DNA from: DATFYP01 sp035626235
GTDB taxonomy: Archaea > Thermoproteota > Nitrososphaeria > Nitrososphaerales > Gagatemarchaeaceae
Assembly: GCA_035626235.1 (NCBI GenBank)
Contig: DASPOB010000071.1
Location: 1-43,633 of the forward strand
Reading direction: 5' to 3'
DNA length: 43,633 nt
Shown: positions 39,877 through 43,633 of the stretch, one piece after another
How the letters are laid out: every line of letters begins with the position of its first letter
Position numbering within the stretch: the first letter of the stretch is position 1
Position numbers and translations under genes: made by a program
Notes under the pieces: model-generated
The model's database searches: none
Told to the model about the DNA's origin: nothing
Seen by the model: only the letters and a program-made list of their open reading frames with translations

Positions 39877-41817
39877 CTAGGCTAGGCCCAGTCTCTTGAG
39901 GAGGTCGAGGTACCTAGGGTCGTTGCGGACCTGATCCATGTCCCTGTCCCATTGGACGTCCAGCAGTGAAGTCTCCCTCTTGGAGTATGCTACTTCTAAC
40001 CACTCGAACCCCTTGTCGACGTTGCCGAGGTAGAAATGCAGGTCCGCGATTTCTGTCGCGTTGACATTGAACTCCCGAGCCTGAGTTTCCAGCTCAGGAA
40101 GAAGTCTCCTGACCGTCTCCACGTCGTCCCTGAAGTATGCGGTGACTGCCTCAATGAACGTCATTACCCCTGGGAGGACGCCCTCCATGTACTGGGCATA
40201 TGCCTCTGCTTCTCGTCTCATCTCGTCATACATCCTCATCTTACCGTAGACGGCAGCCATCTGCCCATGAGCGCTCATGGCGCCCAGTTCCAAGGCCTTC
40301 ATGTAAGACACGAGCGCTCTGGGGAAGTCTTGCCTCGAGTAGTAGTAGTCACCGTGGTTCAGGTTGATTATCGGAGACAGCGGGTCCAACTCCACTGCCT
40401 TCTCTATCTCCCTCAAAGCTTCATCCCATCTCAGTTCGGAGCGTAGGATCGAGAAGTACCATTGATGAGCGGTGGCGTAGCTCGGCTTGAGCTCAATGGC
40501 CCTTCTGTACTCGATCTCTGCACCCTGGAGGTCGAACTCCTCCTTAAGCACGAACGCCTTCGTGGTATGCGCTTCGGCTAGCCCGGGGTCAATACTCAGA
40601 GCTCTCTCCACCATCGCCTTGGCCCTCGCGAGGTTCGCCTCGGGGTCGACTTTCCAATTGCTTCGCATGAGCACGGCGCAATCAGCTTGCCCTACGTACC
40701 CCAGAGCGAAGCCAGGGTCCTCCTGTGTCGCCTGCTCAAAGTACTCGGCGGCTTTCTTTAGGTCATCCATCCCCCTCTTGTTCCAGAGGAATCTGCCTCT
40801 GAGATAGAGCGAATGGGCGGCAGTGCTCTCGGTAGGCTTCCTCTCCATGCGCTCTGCTTCGTGGGAAAGTATCCGTACGCGGAGCGCGTCGGCCACCCGC
40901 TTCGCCACATCGCTCTGCACCTCGAAGATGTCGTCCAGGTTCCGGTCATAGTTCTGAGCCCACACGTGCCTGTCGCTCGCCACGTCGACGAGCTGCGCAG
41001 TTACCCGAATCCTGTTACCGGCCTTTCTGAAACTTCCTTCCAGGACTGAGCCCACCTCGAGCTCCCTTCCAATTTCTTTCACCTTCTTGGTCGTGCCCTT
41101 GTAACCCATCACCGACGTCCTAGAGATAACGCTCAGCCCGCTGATTCCTGATACGGTTGAAATCACCTCCTCTGTCATCCCGTCAGCGAAGAACCCGTCG
41201 TTTGGGTCGACGCTGAAACTGGCGAAGGGCAGGATTGCTATCCTGTTGGTCGGGAATGAAGGGCTGTCAGCAGGCGCGAATTGCTCCCACGGGAGCCCGA
41301 CCTTGAAGACTTCTACCGGCTCGCCCACGTTCTTCAGCTCTCTCCTGCCGATGCTCGAAAGGGGGAACTCGAACTTGTTCTTGATGTTGTCGTAGACCTG
41401 CCGGGAAACGCAGATTCCGCCCGGGACGGCGAGAGGCTCTATCCTCGAAGCTACGTTCACCGCGTCCCCGTAGACGTCGCCCTGGGCGTGAATGACATCG
41501 CCGACGTGCACACCAATCCTGATTTTGACCTGCTTCTCCGAGGCGCGGTCGGAGTTGATCTCCTGCATCGACTGCTGGATGTCGAAGGCGCACCGGACGG
41601 CTTCTAGGGCGCTTGTGAACTCCACGAGAAAGGCGTCTCCAATGGTCTTGACTTCGGTCCCATTGTGCTTCGGGAAGAAGGGCCTGATGAGGTTCCTGTG
41701 CTCCTCCAGGAGTCGCATCGCGAGGGCTTCGTCCCTCTGGGAAAGAGAAGTGAAGCCAGCGATGTCCGTAAACATTATCGCGGCGAGTCTTCGCTCGCCA
41801 TCTGACGCCTGAGTCAC
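39877..41817 (-). CDS. Class III nucleotide cyclase with TolB-like and TPR regions (paralog 2)
   Basis: A 646-residue relative of the cyclase at 5060-6991. The cyclase domain has Asp18 (MFTDIAGF), EVKTIGDAF with the Lys and second metal Asp, and GDAVNVASR with the Asn and Arg, so it should be catalytic. The TolB-like domain (IAILPFASFS, FFADGMTEEVIS, VLEGSFRKAG) and the TPR segment follow. GTG 41817 is chosen because it yields the paralog's N-terminus and follows a TTTTAT element (about 41848-41853) by about 30 bases. The longer frame to 41931 reads through that promoter. It is the downstream member of a tandem pair. Confidence 0.87.
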   Translation of the reverse strand: MTQASDGERRLAAIMFTDIAGFTSLSQRDEALAMRLLEEHRNLIRPFFPKHNGTEVKTIGDAFLVEFTSALEAVRCAFDIQQSMQEINSDRASEKQVKIRIGVHVGDVIHAQGDVYGDAVNVASRIEPLAVPGGICVSRQVYDNIKNKFEFPLSSIGRRELKNVGEPVEVFKVGLPWEQFAPADSPSFPTNRIAILPFASFSVDPNDGFFADGMTEEVISTVSGISGLSVISRTSVMGYKGTTKKVKEIGRELEVGSVLEGSFRKAGNRIRVTAQLVDVASDRHVWAQNYDRNLDDIFEVQSDVAKRVADALRVRILSHEAERMERKPTESTAAHSLYLRGRFLWNKRGMDDLKKAAEYFEQATQEDPGFALGYVGQADCAVLMRSNWKVDPEANLARAKAMVERALSIDPGLAEAHTTKAFVLKEEFDLQGAEIEYRRAIELKPSYATAHQWYFSILRSELRWDEALREIEKAVELDPLSPIINLNHGDYYYSRQDFPRALVSYMKALELGAMSAHGQMAAVYGKMRMYDEMRREAEAYAQYMEGVLPGVMTFIEAVTAYFRDDVETVRRLLPELETQAREFNVNATEIADLHFYLGNVDKGFEWLEVAYSKRETSLLDVQWDRDMDQVRNDPRYLDLLKRLGLA

Positions 41818-42014
41818 TGACGTGCCAGAAATGACTCGGCCATAAAACGGTTTTGCGATGATTCCGAGGATGCCCAGCGGAGACTTCCGCCCCGTTTGGT
41901 ACGGCGCCCGGGGCATTCCGAGTCGGACCACTTCTGCAAGGCTGAGTTCGAGATATCAATAGCCCGGCGAGGGTCTGCACCGAGGATGGGGTCGGAAGCA
42001 CTCCGTGGTTGTAA

Positions 42015-43633
42015 TCAGCCCAGGTCGAGCCTCTTTACGAGGTCGAGGTAGCGAGGGTCGTTGCGGAGGCCGTCCAGTTCTGGCCAATGCGTGATGTCCC
42101 CTCCCTCCTTCCTCGAATAGGAGCGTTCAAGCCATTCGAACCCCTTGTCGTTATCGCCCACGCAGAAGTAGGCTCTCGCGACTTGCGATGCATCAGGCCC
42201 CATCTCTTTCCCGAAGTGGGCCTCCAACTCGGGGAGGAGTCTTCTGCATGTCTGCCTGTCGTTCTCGTAGTAGGCGGTGTAGAAGTCGGCATAGGTCCTG
42301 GCAAAGGACCAAGAGCCCTGTTCGAGTTCCACCCAAGCTGCGAACTCGCGCTTCATGTCGTCGAACATCTTCATTCTCCCATAAATTTCAGCTACCACAG
42401 CATGCCCTCCCGTTACCCCCAGCTCGATGGCCCTCTTGTACAGCTCCAGCGCCCTCCCGTAGTCTCTTCTGTCCTCGTAGAACCACGCGTGCCAGACGTT
42501 GAGTTGCGGCGACAGGGGGTCGAGTTGAAGGGCTTTATCTATCTGCGCGAGGGCTTCCTCCCACTTGGACTTGGCAAGCAGCCACTGGAAGTACCAGCCA
42601 TGGGCCACCGCGTAGCTCGGCTTCAGCTCAATCGCCTTCTTCAGCTCCCTCTCCGCATCCTCGAACGAGTCAAGATGTAACCCTCTTGACGCGTGCGCTT
42701 CGGCAAGTTCCGGGTCGAGTTCGAGGGCCTTGGTTATCAACTCCTCATACCTTTTCAGGTTGGCTTCGCGCTCGACGTCGTACGTGTGGCCAAGCACGTC
42801 GTGGCATCCCGCCTGCCCCACGTAGCCAAGAGCGAAGCGCGGATCCTCCGCGACCGCCTGCTCGAAGAACCTGAGGGCGGTCTTGACGTTCTCCTTCGAC
42901 TCCCCCGCGCTGTGCATGTACCTCAAATTGAAGTAGTGCATTCCCTTCAGGTAGAGGGTGTAGGCCGAGGTACTTTCCGTGGGCTTCTTCTCTATTCGTT
43001 CCCTTTCGGGCGAGAGGATTCTCACTCTTAGGGCATCCGCTACTTGCTTGGCCACATCGCTTTGCACTTCGAAGATGTCGTCAAGGTTCTTGTCGTAGTT
43101 CTGGGCCCAGAGATGTCTGTCTCTGGCGACATCAATCAGCTGAGTAGTGACACGTATCTTGTCTCCCGCCTTCCTGAAGCTCCCTTCGAGGACCGACCCG
43201 ACTTCGAGTTCTCTTCCAATTTCCTTCACCTTCTTCGTCGTTCCCTTGTATCCCATCACAGAGGTTCTGGAAACGACCTCCAGGCCGCTGATTCCCGAGA
43301 TGGTGGAGATGACCTCCTCCGTCATGCCGTCTGCGAAGTATGCATCGTCTGGATTGGAGCTGAAGCTGGTGAAAGGTAGGATTGCAACCCTGTTCGCCGG
43401 GTAAGGTGTTGCCTCCCTTGACGCAGGTTGCTCCCACGGCATCTGCACTGAATAAACCTGAACAGGCCTGCTGACGTTCTTCAGGGTCTTCTCTCCAAGA
43501 GAGAGTATGGGAAGGTCGAACTTGTTCTGCACCTGGTCGTAGACCTGCTGGGAGACGCAAATCCCCTCTGGTCCTGCAATCGGGTATATCCTCGACGCTA
43601 TGTTGACCGCGTCGCCGAAGACATCGCCTCCCT
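42015..43633 (-). CDS. Class III nucleotide cyclase with TolB-like and TPR regions (paralog 3), start outside window
   Basis: The frame runs off the window end. The first visible residues translate to GDVFGDAVNIASRI, the transition-state end of a class III cyclase domain, so the missing part is the first 110 or so residues. A TolB-like domain (VAILPFTSFS, YFADGMTEEVIS, VLEGSFRKAG) and TPR-like repeats follow, ending KRLDLG. The TolB-like domain is nearly identical by eye to paralog 2 (shared SVMGYKGTTKKVKEIGRELE), showing a recent tandem duplication. The TPR part is more divergent. No start codon can be given. Confidence 0.86.
   Translation of the reverse strand, partial: GGDVFGDAVNIASRIYPIAGPEGICVSQQVYDQVQNKFDLPILSLGEKTLKNVSRPVQVYSVQMPWEQPASREATPYPANRVAILPFTSFSSNPDDAYFADGMTEEVISTISGISGLEVVSRTSVMGYKGTTKKVKEIGRELEVGSVLEGSFRKAGDKIRVTTQLIDVARDRHLWAQNYDKNLDDIFEVQSDVAKQVADALRVRILSPERERIEKKPTESTSAYTLYLKGMHYFNLRYMHSAGESKENVKTALRFFEQAVAEDPRFALGYVGQAGCHDVLGHTYDVEREANLKRYEELITKALELDPELAEAHASRGLHLDSFEDAERELKKAIELKPSYAVAHGWYFQWLLAKSKWEEALAQIDKALQLDPLSPQLNVWHAWFYEDRRDYGRALELYKRAIELGVTGGHAVVAEIYGRMKMFDDMKREFAAWVELEQGSWSFARTYADFYTAYYENDRQTCRRLLPELEAHFGKEMGPDASQVARAYFCVGDNDKGFEWLERSYSRKEGGDITHWPELDGLRNDPRYLDLVKRLDLG

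Noticed and set aside
41818..41931. A 38-residue N-terminal extension of cyclase paralog 2
   Set aside because: It runs through a TATA-like TTTTAT, and paralog 1 starts at the position equivalent to 41817.
1..43633. CRISPR arrays, insertion sequences, integrases and rRNA genes
   Set aside because: I looked for regularly spaced repeats, transposase-like proteins, long terminal inverted repeats and rRNA landmarks and saw none.

Overview
The window is a gene-dense stretch of archaeal chromosome with high G+C. The archaeal markers are DNA topoisomerase VI subunits A and B, Rio1 kinase, a Dim2-like KH protein, aIF1, aIF2-beta, a DUF424 protein, intron-bearing tRNAs, and TATA boxes about 25-30 bases ahead of many start codons. 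GrpE-DnaK-DnaJ, an FtsZ-like protein, a split glycine dehydrogenase and an F420-type oxidoreductase suggest a mesophilic TACK-group archaeon, possibly a non-ammonia-oxidising Nitrososphaeria/Thaumarchaeota-like lineage. That placement is an inference. I see no rRNA, CRISPR array, insertion sequence or integrase.

Layout. 1-1020: the start of a respiratory complex I subunit (nuoH) and aIF1. 1218-1322: elongator tRNA-Met with two introns. 1437-7461: S9 peptidase, F420-type oxidoreductase, a small beta-rich protein, a class III nucleotide cyclase with TolB-like and TPR regions, and a SnoaL-like protein. 7538-7636: tRNA-Asn with a D-loop intron. 7671-13301 (minus strand): inositol phosphate synthase, a small membrane protein, then rio1, dim2-like KH, top6B and top6A. 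13494-16982: grpE-dnaK-dnaJ. 16979-17708: aIF2-beta and DUF424. 17782-23187: VOC protein, then a methylthioadenosine/adenine/SAH salvage block (mtnP, apt, a second phosphorylase, ahcY) and metG. 23188-27541 (minus): FtsZ-like protein, a small MIP18/DUF59-like protein, gcvPB and gcvPA. 27594-34536: a membrane-anchored coiled-coil protein, thioredoxin reductase, an AmrS-type radical SAM enzyme, and a four-subunit pyruvate:ferredoxin oxidoreductase operon (gamma-delta-alpha-beta). 34550-35374: two tandem 117-residue paralogs. 35801-39763: aldo/keto reductase, sphingosine-phosphate-lyase-like enzyme with an MFS transporter, and a small membrane protein. 39877-43633: two further cyclase-TolB-TPR proteins in tandem, the last cut by the window edge.

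How the genes work together. Methylthioadenosine phosphorylase releases adenine, apt turns it into AMP, and SAH hydrolase removes the by-product of methylation. MetRS and elongator tRNA-Met use methionine. The pyruvate:ferredoxin oxidoreductase and complex I point to ferredoxin-linked central metabolism. Three paralogous cyclases imply a cyclic-nucleotide signalling layer that is unusual for archaea.

Most notable points. (1) Both tRNAs carry a short intron at the same D-loop position, each foldable as a bulge-helix-bulge. (2) Two genes, ahcY and porC, have conserved N-termini with no ATG, GTG or TTG available. Both have an ACG-ACC pair behind a Shine-Dalgarno-like sequence, suggesting ACG initiation. 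(3) DnaK lacks the second phosphate-loop aspartate. (4) The FtsZ-like protein lacks the T7-loop catalytic acids. (5) There is a family of three cyclase-TolB-TPR proteins.
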